Source of the DNA: Paenibacillus cellulositrophicus
GTDB lineage: Bacteria; Bacillota; Bacilli; Paenibacillales; Paenibacillaceae
Reading direction: 5' to 3'
Length of the DNA: 64,000 bases
NCBI RefSeq assembly: GCF_009363095.1
Contig: NZ_CP045295.1
Coordinates: forward strand, 4,679,001-4,743,000
The number at the start of each line of letters is the position of its first letter. The stretch's first letter is position 1. A program made the position numbers and the translations under genes. The notes below the pieces were generated by a model that saw nothing but the letters and a program-made list of their open reading frames with translations, was not told where the DNA came from and did no database searches. Shown here in pieces: positions 34,273 to 41,503 of the stretch.

Positions 34273-36486
34273 TTGACGGAAAAGGAAATGGTTATCGAAC
34301 AGAACGGTGAAGTACTGAAGGCACAGGAAAAGGAGCGGATCGTGCAGCAGATTGCCAAGGAGCTGCAGTTGTCCCTGAAGCAGATTCGGACGACGGTGGG
34401 ACTGCTGGATGAGGGCAACACGATTCCGTTTATCGCCCGTTACCGTAAGGAAATGACCGGGGAATTGGATGAGAACCAGCTGCGCGGAATCGAAGAGCGC
34501 GTGACTTATCTGCGGAATCTGGAAGAGCGCAAGCGCGAGGTCATCCGGATTATCGACGAGCAGGGGAAATTGACCGGGGAGCTCAAGACGGCGATCGAGA
34601 AGGCGGCCAAGCTCCAGGAAGTGGAGGACTTGTACCGTCCGTACCGGCAGAAGCGTAAAACCCGTGCCAGCGTCGCCAAAGAGAAGGGACTCGAGCCGCT
34701 CTCCGAGTGGATCATGGCTCAGCCGAAGCAGGGGGATGTGCATAAGGAAGCCGCTAAATACGTCGATGCGGAAAAGGGCGTGGAAACGGCGGACGATGCG
34801 ATTTCCGGCGCGATGGATATTCTGGCGGAGAACCTGGCCGACGATGCGACCATCCGGGCCTGGGTGCGGCGTTATACGATGGACCATGGGATGCTGACCT
34901 CGGAAGCGAAGGATCCCGAGCAGGAGTCCGTGTACGAGAACTATTACAACTACCGGGAGCTGGCGAAAAAAATGCCGCCTCACCGCATTTTGGCCATTAA
35001 CCGCGGAGAACGCGAAAATATTCTTAAAGTTGGCCTCGACGTACAGCCTGAGTCGATCCACAATTTTATGGCGCGTCAGGTTATCAAGGGCAGCTCGGCG
35101 GTGCAGCCGATTCTCACGGCCGTTATTGAAGATGCTTACAAACGGCTGATCGCCCCTTCCATCGAACGCGAAATCCGTGCTGAGCTGACCGAGAAGGGGG
35201 AGAATCAGGCGATTTCGATCTTCTCAGGCAACCTGCGCAGCCTGCTGCTGCAGCCGCCGGTCAAGGGCCGCTGCGTCCTCGGGGTGGATCCGGCCTACCG
35301 GACAGGCTGCAAGCTCGCCGTCGTGGACGATACCGGCAAGCTTCTGGAGGTGGCCGTGACGTACCCAACGCCGCCGAACAACAAAAAGAAAGAAGCCGCC
35401 GCGAAGTTCAACGAGCTGATTAAGAAATACAGCATCCAGCTGATTGTGATCGGCAACGGGACGGCTTCGCGCGAGACGGAACAGTTCGTGGCAGAAGTGA
35501 TCAGCGACATCGGCGTGCCGGACCTGGCTTACCTGATCGTCAACGAGGCTGGAGCAAGCGTGTATTCGGCGTCCAAGCTGGCCCAGGAAGAATTCCCGGA
35601 TCTTGACGTTGCGGAGCGCAGCGCCGTGTCCATCGCCCGCCGCGTGCAGGACCCGCTGGCTGAGCTTGTAAAGATCGAGCCGAAGGCGATCGGTGTCGGC
35701 CAATACCAGCATGACGTCTCCCAGAAGCATTTGGACGAGAGTCTGAAGACCGTTGTGGAATCGGCCGTCAACCATGTCGGTGTCGACGTGAATACCGCTT
35801 CACCGTCGCTGCTGTCCTATGTGTCCGGCGTCAATGCGACGACCGCCAAAAACATCGTGAAATACCGCGATTCCAACGGTAAGTTTTTGAGCCGTAAAGA
35901 ACTGCAAAACGTACCGCGGCTGGGAGCCAAAACCTACGAGCAGTGCATCGGATTTATGCGCATCTCCGAGGGCGATAACCCCCTCGACCGCACTCCGATC
36001 CACCCGGAATCGTACAAGGTGGTGGACCATCTGTTCCGCGAGCTTGGCGTCGGCATGGAGAAGCTGGGTACGCCTGAGCTGTCCGAGCTGCTGGGGCGTC
36101 AGGACGTGGAGAAGCTGGCGGAGGTGCTGGAAGTCGGCGTGCCTACGCTGCGCGACATTCTGGAGAGCCTTCAGCGTCCGGGCCGCGACCCGCGGGAGGA
36201 GCTGCCGCTGCCTATTTTCCGGACGGATGTGCTGAAGATCGAGGATTTGACCCCAGGCATGGAACTGCAGGGCACCGTACGCAACGTCATTGACTTCGGC
36301 GCCTTCGTGGACATCGGGATCAAGAGCGACGGTCTCGTCCACATTTCACAGCTTAGCAACGGCTACGTCAAGCATCCGATGGACGTGGTGTCCGTTGGCG
36401 ATAACGTCACGGTATGGGTGCTCAACGTCGATTTGAAAAAAGGCCGTGTCGGCCTGACGATGCGCAACCCGAATCAGGGAGAATAA
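34273..36486 (+). CDS. tex: Tex family S1 RNA-binding transcription accessory protein
   Basis: The 737-residue protein uses a TTG start with GAGGGA upstream. It has the N-terminal helical Tex domain (LKQIRTTVGLLDEGNTIPFIARYRKEMTG), a YqgF/RNase H-like domain near residue 330 (LGVDPAYRTGCKLAVVD), helix-hairpin-helix motifs (VDVNTASPSLLSYVSGVNATTAKNIV and RLGAKTYEQCIGFMRI), and a C-terminal S1 domain (LQGTVRNVIDFGAFVDIGIKSDGLVHISQL). Tex binds nucleic acid and modulates transcription. In Bacillus the same gene (ydcI) is followed by cmpA and ydcK; here two genes are inserted between. Confidence 0.96.
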   Translation: MTEKEMVIEQNGEVLKAQEKERIVQQIAKELQLSLKQIRTTVGLLDEGNTIPFIARYRKEMTGELDENQLRGIEERVTYLRNLEERKREVIRIIDEQGKLTGELKTAIEKAAKLQEVEDLYRPYRQKRKTRASVAKEKGLEPLSEWIMAQPKQGDVHKEAAKYVDAEKGVETADDAISGAMDILAENLADDATIRAWVRRYTMDHGMLTSEAKDPEQESVYENYYNYRELAKKMPPHRILAINRGERENILKVGLDVQPESIHNFMARQVIKGSSAVQPILTAVIEDAYKRLIAPSIEREIRAELTEKGENQAISIFSGNLRSLLLQPPVKGRCVLGVDPAYRTGCKLAVVDDTGKLLEVAVTYPTPPNNKKKEAAAKFNELIKKYSIQLIVIGNGTASRETEQFVAEVISDIGVPDLAYLIVNEAGASVYSASKLAQEEFPDLDVAERSAVSIARRVQDPLAELVKIEPKAIGVGQYQHDVSQKHLDESLKTVVESAVNHVGVDVNTASPSLLSYVSGVNATTAKNIVKYRDSNGKFLSRKELQNVPRLGAKTYEQCIGFMRISEGDNPLDRTPIHPESYKVVDHLFRELGVGMEKLGTPELSELLGRQDVEKLAEVLEVGVPTLRDILESLQRPGRDPREELPLPIFRTDVLKIEDLTPGMELQGTVRNVIDFGAFVDIGIKSDGLVHISQLSNGYVKHPMDVVSVGDNVTVWVLNVDLKKGRVGLTMRNPNQGE

Positions 36487-36680
36487 CTTGATCGCAAGAC
36501 TGCAAGTGTACAAGATCGGATCTTAATACGATCAGGATTCAACAAGATCAGTATATAGGGAGTTCCGGCCAACTAGGTGTTCTTTAGCTGGTCCATGATC
36601 GCTGCCGGACTCCTTCCCATAGCCCACCCGAAGAATGGAAAAAAATGTTTCCGGTCTTCGGGATTTTGGCATGTTCGGGT

Positions 36681-37244
36681 TTAGGTTTGGTTATGGTCAT
36701 GCGGGGTGGCTTTTTTCCGTGTCCGGAATCGTCGAACCTTCATCAGATTCCCGCACATTTTATCATCGCAGTAGCGTTTGGAGCGGTTGCGGGTATCGTC
36801 ATAATACACCCAGAGGCAGTCCGGATTGTCACAGATCCTGATTCTTGCCGTTTCGCCATTGGCGATCGTTTCGGCAAAAGACGCGGCGATCTCCGACATG
36901 ACCTGCTGCCAGTCCCAGCGGACCGGATTGTTCCCAGTAGACAAGCTGTCTTCTCGGTAGAACAGCTCCCGAATGACGGGGCCGGCGGACATGACCGCAT
37001 TTAGCCTGCCGATCGCCTCGGCGTCAAGGGAAACACCCTGGACGATGGAGGTGACCAAGCCATGGATCAAGGAGCGGAGCTCTTTCAGCTGCTGCAGCTC
37101 GTGGGGTTTTGGTTCATCGAGTAACGGCAGCTGCTGCTCCTGCAGCCATGCCCGCAGCCATCCGGGCCGGTCCAACCGGTCCTCGGACTTGCCGCTGCCC
37201 CGCCAATCATGCCAGTCGCTGTTCAAAAAATCATCCCAAAGCAT
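36681..37244 (-). CDS. CGNR zinc-finger protein (ABATE domain)
   Basis: The 187-residue protein has an N-terminal helical stress-sensing ABATE-like region and the C-terminal CGNR zinc finger: RICDNPDCLWVYYDDTRNRSKRYCDDKMCGNLMKVRRFR with four cysteines. It is probably a DNA-binding transcription regulator. Its start is 150 bases from, and divergent to, the DinB gene at 37395, so that gene is a possible target. Confidence 0.88.
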   Translation of the reverse strand: MLWDDFLNSDWHDWRGSGKSEDRLDRPGWLRAWLQEQQLPLLDEPKPHELQQLKELRSLIHGLVTSIVQGVSLDAEAIGRLNAVMSAGPVIRELFYREDSLSTGNNPVRWDWQQVMSEIAASFAETIANGETARIRICDNPDCLWVYYDDTRNRSKRYCDDKMCGNLMKVRRFRTRKKATPHDHNQT

Positions 37245-37394
37245 TCGTTATCCTTCCTTTCAGGAACATTGTAACAACTAAATAATTATTTTGCTAGTTA
37301 CTTGACCGGCAGAAATGGACTGTGTTAATTTATGGATGTAACTAATAAATTGATTTTAGTTCGTTACAAAAAACCGGACAGGGAGGATTTGCAG

Positions 37395-37883
37395 ATGGGC
37401 CAAACTCAAGAGCAGCTGCAAAGATGGGATGAATGTTTCGATCAGGAAGGCTGGTATCCGCCGCTTGTACCGGCATTGGATGGTGTAACCGCCGAGGAAG
37501 CGGTATGGAAGCCGGAAGGGGAAGCCGTCAACACGATCTGGGAGAACGTAAACCACCTGCTTTATTACAAGGAATATTACCTGCAGCGGATGCGCGGCGA
37601 GGAACCAGACGGCAAGGCGTCCAGCAACGATGAGACGTTCAGCAACGTCGAAGATGGAGACGAAGCTTGGCAGAAGACGGTCGATCGTCTCAAAAAGGCC
37701 CATGGCGAGATCCGTAGCTTCCTGTCTGGTTTGAGTGATAGCGAGCTGAACGCGCCGTTTCGGGACAGGCCGCTTTCCGGCTTGATTCACAGCCTGATGA
37801 TGCATGACGCCTATCATACGGGTCAGATCATTTTGCTTCGCAAGCTGAGAGGGAGCTGGCCGGCTTCGAGAAGCTTTGAGTAA
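37395..37883 (+). CDS. DinB-family protein
   Basis: GGGAGG lies 8 bases before ATG 37395, giving 162 residues. The four-helix DinB/YfiT fold is shown by QLQRWDECFDQEGWYPPLVPAL, WENVNHLLYYKEYYLQRMRG and the C-terminal SLMMHDAYHTGQIILLRKL. The His residues of NHLLYY, MMHD and YHTGQ form the usual metal site, typical of thiol-dependent transferases such as bacillithiol transferases. The substrate is unknown. A terminator follows. Confidence 0.9.
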   Translation: MGQTQEQLQRWDECFDQEGWYPPLVPALDGVTAEEAVWKPEGEAVNTIWENVNHLLYYKEYYLQRMRGEEPDGKASSNDETFSNVEDGDEAWQKTVDRLKKAHGEIRSFLSGLSDSELNAPFRDRPLSGLIHSLMMHDAYHTGQIILLRKLRGSWPASRSFE

Positions 37884-37930
37884 GTAACAAGGAGCACACC
37901 AACTATAGAAATCATCAAAACCACACGCAA

Positions 37931-37963
37931 AAAACAGGCGGGTACACGGTACCGGCCTGTTTG
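37931..37963. terminator. Terminator after DinB gene
   Basis: AAACAGGC.GGTAC / GTACC.GCCTGTTT with short T tail; also faces cmpA from the other side. Confidence 0.7.
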
Positions 37964-37989
37964 CATGGAGCGGGCTCATTTCAAAATAT

Positions 37990-38118
37990 TTATCGGGCGT
38001 CCGAGTTTTCTTCCGGGGCGTTTCGGTAGAAGAACCAGCATTCGTTGAGCAGTTTGATCTGGCGTCTGTCTTTTTTGTGAAACGCCTTCCTCAGCTGATT
38101 ACAGAGCCATTGCGGCAA
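37990..38118 (-). CDS. cmpA: Cortex morphogenetic protein CmpA
   Basis: A TTG start with AGGAGG nine bases upstream gives 42 residues: MPQWLCNQLRKAFHKKD, then RRQIKLLNECWFFYRN. This matches Bacillus CmpA (MPTWLKNQMQRAFFEKDHYQIKLLNQCWYFYQ) over its full length. CmpA works with ClpXP in the mother cell in a quality-control path that removes SpoIVA from badly assembled spore envelopes. Its location between tex and sprT matches Bacillus, although here it is on the opposite strand. A longer open frame upstream hides the true start. Confidence 0.92.
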   Translation of the reverse strand: MPQWLCNQLRKAFHKKDRRQIKLLNECWFFYRNAPEENSDAR

Positions 38119-38327
38119 GGGTGATCTCCTCCTCTTGCATTCCGTCTCTACGGTCAGCATATGGGGAGAACGCCCAAAGCGTGCAGGTCTCATTTGAATT
38201 TCCCGGGTTCGGCAAGGGGACGGGATTGTATTTTTATAAACGTATCCCATTATGCATTCCTTCACGTTTCTCTTCGCTGTGAACTCGGTTCAGTTCATGG
38301 CTATTTCCGTAATAACGCTGCGGCCGC

Positions 38328-38690
38328 CTAGCCCTCCGCTTCCTCCTCATACCACTGTTCCAGTTGGGCTTGAAGGGCACGGATTTCGGTCAGCAGGGCG
38401 ATGAGGGGATAGCTCTGTTCATCAATCGAAGCAAAGGACTGCTCCAGTGCGTTGATGTAGGCAAGCCCGTCCTGAATTTGCAGATGTTCCTGCAGCAGAT
38501 CCAGCTGGTCGCATTCCGCCACGGCGAGAGGCAGCTCGGGGACGACGGTAGCCGTCAATTTGTCTATTTCCTTATTGAGGCGCAGGTTCAGCGCGCTGAG
38601 CTGGTAAGCATAATCGGCGGGCATTTCCACAAAAAAGAGGTCGGCATTTTTCTGTAAAATTACATATCTCATCTTCGGCATAAGGCGCAA
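38328..38690 (-). CDS. Conserved hypothetical protein, 120 aa
   Basis: TTG 38690 is taken as start since GGAGG lies at ideal spacing; ATG at 38681 and 38672 are in frame. The protein is helical and acidic, with no membrane segment: NLRLNKEIDKLTATVVPELPLAVAECDQLDLLQEHLQIQDGLAYINALEQSF, ending LQAQLEQWYEEEAEG. No family is recognised. It is divergent from sprT. Confidence 0.6.
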   Translation of the reverse strand: MRLMPKMRYVILQKNADLFFVEMPADYAYQLSALNLRLNKEIDKLTATVVPELPLAVAECDQLDLLQEHLQIQDGLAYINALEQSFASIDEQSYPLIALLTEIRALQAQLEQWYEEEAEG

Positions 38691-38811
38691 AAATCTCCCT
38701 CCATAACATTCTACTTGTCAGTGTAGCGTATGGGGAAGTTATAATTCAAGAGAATGTTTCTTTCGGGACAACCGCCCCGAAGACCGTCAAATTCAGTCAG
38801 AGGAGGACCTC

Positions 38812-39300
38812 ATGGACGTCATGAGCAATGAAGAGCTGCAAGCTTGGGTGGAGCGGATTTCGGAGGAAAGCTTCGGCCTGCCTTTCAGGCACCGGGCCAC
38901 GTTCAACCGGAGATTGTCCACAACGGGCGGGCGCTATTTTATGAAAAGCCATCATATCGAGATCAATCCCCATCAGCTCGAAGCGAACGGGCGGGAGGAA
39001 GTGGAAAAGATCATCAAGCATGAGCTGTGCCATTACCATTTGCACCTGACGGGAAGGGGGTACAAGCACCGGGATCCGGATTTTAAAATGCTGCTGCAGC
39101 AGGTCGGGGGAAGCCGATACTGCCAGTCGCTGCCTTCGGCGCGCGAGCGTAAGGTTCAGCCTTACCGGTACCAGCTGGTGTGCCGCCAGTGCGGGATGGT
39201 ATATCTGCGCAAACGCAAGGTCGATCCCCGCCGTTACCGGTGCGGGAAATGCGCCGGAAATCTTCGCTTGAACAAGCTTGACTCCGCTACAAAATCATGA
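38812..39300 (+). CDS. sprT: SprT-family zinc metallopeptidase-like protein
   Basis: The 162-residue protein has the zinc motif HELCHYHLH near residue 67 and a C-terminal zinc ribbon (LVCRQCGMVYLRKRKVDPRRYRCGKCAGNLRL). It matches Bacillus YdcK. SprT-like proteins are related to Spartan proteases for DNA-protein crosslinks; bacterial function is unproven. AGAGGAGG precedes the ATG. It ends 31 bases before the tRNA cluster, as in Bacillus. Confidence 0.93.
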   Translation: MDVMSNEELQAWVERISEESFGLPFRHRATFNRRLSTTGGRYFMKSHHIEINPHQLEANGREEVEKIIKHELCHYHLHLTGRGYKHRDPDFKMLLQQVGGSRYCQSLPSARERKVQPYRYQLVCRQCGMVYLRKRKVDPRRYRCGKCAGNLRLNKLDSATKS

Positions 39301-39331
39301 TAAATTATTTGGTGTTACCATATAACAACGT

Positions 39332-39407
39332 TCCCTGATAGCTCAGTTGGTAGAGCACTCGACTGTTAATCGAGTTGTCACAGGTTCGAGTCCTGTTCGG
39401 GGAGCCA
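39332..39407 (+). tRNA. tRNA-Asn (GTT)
   Basis: Cloverleaf with TCCCTGA/TCGGGGA acceptor, anticodon GTT in CTGTTAA loop, T-loop GGTTCGAGTCC, encoded CCA. Confidence 0.97.
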
Positions 39408-39414
39408 TTTTCTT

Positions 39415-39503
39415 GGAGAGATACCCAAGTGGCTATAAGGGGACCCTCTGCTAAGGGGTTAGACTGCGTAAGCGGTGCGAGGGTTCGAATCCCTCTCTCT
39501 CCG
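39415..39503 (+). tRNA. tRNA-Ser (GCT)
   Basis: Class II tRNA with acceptor GGAGAGA/TCTCTCC, anticodon loop CTGCTAA, variable arm, T-arm GAGGGTTCGAATCCCTC. CCA is not encoded (sequence runs GTTTT), unlike its neighbours. A duplicated 3' end lies downstream. Confidence 0.96.
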
Positions 39504-39523
39504 TTTTGAGATACTTCGTAAGA

Positions 39524-39556
39524 AAGCTCCCACCGCCTTTGCGGCTGGGGGCTTTT
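39524..39556 (+). terminator. Terminator after tRNA-Ser
   Basis: AAGCTCCCACCGC / GCGGCTGGGGGCTT with CTTT loop and five T. Confidence 0.85.
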
Positions 39557-39683
39557 TGGTGTGAAAGGGATGAGGACCCTCAGGGGAGGGTTCGTCGGAG
39601 CATAAGCTTCGGGGGGATAGGCTTCGCAGTCTCGAACGAAGTGAGAGTATCCCTCTCTCTCCGTTTTGAAATACTTCGTAAGA

Positions 39684-39716
39684 AAGCTCCCACCGCCTTT
39701 GCGGCTGGGGGCTTTT
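39684..39716 (+). terminator. Duplicate copy of the tRNA-Ser terminator
   Basis: Identical stem and T-run, 160 bases downstream, inside the second repeat copy. Confidence 0.8.
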
Positions 39717-39761
39717 TGGTGTAAAAGGGATGAGGACCCTCGGGGAGGGTTCGTCGGAGCA

Positions 39762-39797
39762 ACAAAACAACCCCCATCCATCATTGGACAGGGGGCT
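39762..39797 (-). terminator. Terminator of tlp
   Basis: On the minus strand CCCCCTGTCC / GGATGGGGG is followed by TTGTTTTG. Confidence 0.7.
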
Positions 39798-39819
39798 GCT
39801 TGGACGAATCCTCAAAGCT

Positions 39820-40029
39820 TTATTTTTCGTCTTCGTACTCTTCCCGCAAGCCTTCAATCGCTCTTTCGCGCTTGGCGTTTTTGTGCTGAAGGTTGTGTAC
39901 TTCCTGTCCGGAAATTTCCTCGGCGTGTTCGGCCAAATAGTCGTTGGTTTCGTTAATGTTGTCCTGCGTGTTGATAATGGCGGTTTTGATCTTTTCCGCG
40001 TTATCAGAACGGTCGTCTGGTTTAGCCAT
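39820..40029 (-). CDS. tlp: Small acid-soluble spore protein Tlp
   Basis: AAGGAG lies 9 bases before ATG 40029, giving 69 residues. KPDDRSDNAEKIKTAIINTQDNINETNDYL and HKNAKRERAIEGLREE match the Bacillus Tlp pattern (PDDRSDNVEKLQ..V.NTIENI and EKNARREESIEAFR). Tlp is made in the forespore and degraded at germination; despite its name it has no thioredoxin CxxC. A longer open frame extends upstream but lacks support. It lies within the tRNA cluster on the opposite strand. Confidence 0.92.
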   Translation of the reverse strand: MAKPDDRSDNAEKIKTAIINTQDNINETNDYLAEHAEEISGQEVHNLQHKNAKRERAIEGLREEYEDEK

Positions 40030-40158
40030 TGATTTTGTCTCCTTGTCGTGTGTTGATGTCATTGACATGTATAGGATGCCAAATAAGGGATGATTTTATG
40101 CCCGGGAATAGGAGAGAAATGGCAACGACACTTTTTTTAAAAATATTACAAAAAGGGC

Positions 40159-40188
40159 TTGCCAACCTTTTTTGTTCTATGCTATACT
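40159..40188 (+). promoter_or_regulatory. Promoter of the tRNA-Glu unit
   Basis: TTGCCA, 18-base spacer, TATACT, 35 bases before tRNA-Glu. Confidence 0.75.
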
Positions 40189-40222
40189 CAATCTTGTCGT
40201 CAAGAAAGTGATGTTACGATAT

Positions 40223-40297
40223 GGCCCGTTGGTCAAGGGGTTAAGACACCTCCCTTTCACGGAGGTAACATGGGTTCGAATCCCATACGGGTCACCA
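40223..40297 (+). tRNA. tRNA-Glu (TTC)
   Basis: Acceptor GGCCCGT/ACGGGTC, anticodon loop CTTTCAC with TTC, T-arm ATGGGTTCGAATCCCAT, encoded CCA. Confidence 0.97.
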
Positions 40298-40446
40298 CTT
40301 TCATTGCTTGCAGCAGGGATGAGAATCCAATTATGGGTTCGTCGAAGCGCTGCATCGTTAGGATCAGCTTCGCAGTCTCGAACGAAGTGAGAGTATCCCA
40401 TACGGGTCACCACTTTCATTGCTTGCAGCAGAATGAGAATTCCAAT
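40281..40446 (+). repeat. 115-bp duplication of the tRNA-Glu 3' end with T-loop insert
   Basis: TCCCATACGGGTCACCA plus about 35 bases of flank recurs at offset 115 (40281 and 40396). The segment 40333-40412 reads as the tRNA-Glu T-arm, acceptor and CCA with a 53-nt insert (40342-40394) in the T-loop. The last 28 nt of the insert are identical to the insert at tRNA-Ser. Confidence 0.9.
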
Positions 40447-40493
40447 ATCTGTACCATCTATAGCTTATGGGCGCACAGGTTGTGGATCATCGA

Positions 40494-40569
40494 GAGCCAT
40501 TAGCTCAGTTGGTAGAGCACCTGACTTTTAATCAGGGTGTCGAAGGTTCGAGTCCTTCATGGCTCACCA
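40494..40569 (+). tRNA. tRNA-Lys (TTT)
   Basis: Acceptor GAGCCAT/ATGGCTC, anticodon loop CTTTTAA, T-loop GGTTCGAGTCC, encoded CCA. Confidence 0.97.
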
Positions 40570-40600
40570 GTTTTTTAAAATAGAAGTTCCCTTTAAACGT

Positions 40601-40686
40601 GCGGTAGTGGTGGAATGGCAGACACGCTATCTTGAGGGGGTAGTGGGCGTACGCCCGTGGAGGTTCGAGTCCTCTCTACCGCACCA
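40601..40686 (+). tRNA. tRNA-Leu (GAG), copy 1
   Basis: Class II tRNA, acceptor GCGGTAG/CTACCGC, anticodon loop TTGAGGG, long variable arm, encoded CCA. Identical to the copy at 50434 up to the discriminator base. Confidence 0.97.
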
Positions 40687-40702
40687 TAATTTGATTAATG
40701 AC

Positions 40703-40732
40703 AATCCTTGCGAATGAGCAAGGATTTTTTTG
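40703..40732 (+). terminator. Terminator of the tRNA cluster
   Basis: AATCCTTGC / GCAAGGATT with GAATGA loop and seven T. Confidence 0.9.
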
Positions 40733-40843
40733 TTATATCCGCATTCTGCATGATCGGACCTGGAACCGGGTTGCGTGGCAAGCGGGTTTCTGGAATACTG
40801 GGAGTAACACGCTTTGCAAACGCTGTCAAAGGAGGGGAACATC

Positions 40844-41500
40844 GTGAACATACTCGTATTATGCGACGAGCAATGGCATCCGGCCGATGTAGTGAAGGGA
40901 GGCTTGGAACCGCTTCGGACAGGCGGGTTCAATTTTCACTACATTTTGGAAACCGATGCCCAATGGCAGGACTCGCTGGAAAGGTTGCTTACGGAATATG
41001 ACTTGCTGATCTTGGCGAAATCCAATCGGGTCTCCGCGGTAAAAGAGCAACCGTGGCTCACAGCCCAAACCGGTGGTCTGCTGCAGCGTTACGTCAGCGG
41101 GGGTGGCGGTCTGCTCGTTCTGCACTCCGGTACGGTGGGTTACCGGGACATAGAGGACGTGCGCGGGCTGGTCGGAGGTGTCTTTCATCACCATCCGGAG
41201 CAGTGTCCGGTCACGGTCGAGCCTATACAAGAAACAGAGATTACCCGGGGAGTCCAGGCCTTCACTTTGCAAGACGAGCACTATTTCATGGATATGACCG
41301 ACCTGAGTGACGTGAATATATTTATGGTGACCCGGTCGGAACATGGGGAGCAGCCGGGCGGATGGACCCGAACGGAAGGCGAGGGAAGGGTTTGCGTGCT
41401 GACACCCGGCCACAATTTGGCGGTTTGGCTGCATCCGGGCTACCAGCAGCAGCTGCGGCAAGCCTTGACGTGGACCGCATCAGCGCCGAAAGGAGAATAA
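40844..41500 (+). CDS. ThuA-like domain protein
   Basis: AAAGGAGGGG precedes a GTG start, giving 218 residues. The fold is a class I glutamine-amidotransferase-like ThuA domain: YDLLILAKSNRVSAV, LLQRYVSGGGGLLVLHSG, VGGVFHHHPEQCPVTV, HYFMDMTD and GEGRVCVLTPGHNLAVWLHPGYQQQLRQAL. ThuA proteins are linked to sugar metabolism but their reaction is not settled. It begins a three-gene operon with two SDR enzymes (4-base gap to the next), which suggests a carbohydrate catabolic set. Confidence 0.88.
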   Translation: MNILVLCDEQWHPADVVKGGLEPLRTGGFNFHYILETDAQWQDSLERLLTEYDLLILAKSNRVSAVKEQPWLTAQTGGLLQRYVSGGGGLLVLHSGTVGYRDIEDVRGLVGGVFHHHPEQCPVTVEPIQETEITRGVQAFTLQDEHYFMDMTDLSDVNIFMVTRSEHGEQPGGWTRTEGEGRVCVLTPGHNLAVWLHPGYQQQLRQALTWTASAPKGE

Positions 41501-41503
41501 ATC

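Larger units (their letters stand above)
39489..39761 (+). repeat. 160-bp duplication of the tRNA-Ser 3' end and flank
   Basis: The tRNA 3' sequence ATCCCTCTCTCTCCG plus about 100 bases of flank (39489-39602) recurs at 39649-39761 with only a few changes, offset exactly 160 bases. The segment 39586-39663 looks like the tRNA-Ser T-arm and acceptor (GAGGGTTCG ... ATCCCTC) with a 54-nt insert in the T-loop (39595-39648). A third left half (GAGGGTTCG plus TCGGAGCA) ends the array at 39745-39761. Confidence 0.9.

Noticed and set aside
36535..36625. Hairpin with TCCGGC and GCCGGA arms after tex as terminator
   Set aside because: The arms are 40 bases apart and no T-run follows, so the evidence is too weak.
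39489..39761. Two-copy array considered as CRISPR
   Set aside because: Repeats are about 113 bases, contain tRNA and terminator sequence, and there is only one spacer-like segment.
39305..39857. Several frames over the tRNA-Ser duplication that spell similar peptides in plus and minus
   Set aside because: They are translations of tRNA and repeat DNA and lack ribosome-binding sites; they arise because the DNA is duplicated.
40159..40503. Frames across tRNA-Glu and its duplicate
   Set aside because: They run through a tRNA gene; peptide similarity to the tRNA-Ser region only reflects the shared insert.
39332..40686. tRNA cluster considered as an integrated prophage or genomic island boundary
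   Set aside because: No integrase, phage or conjugation gene lies nearby, and gene order to the left matches Bacillus; only the small T-loop inserts suggest recombination.
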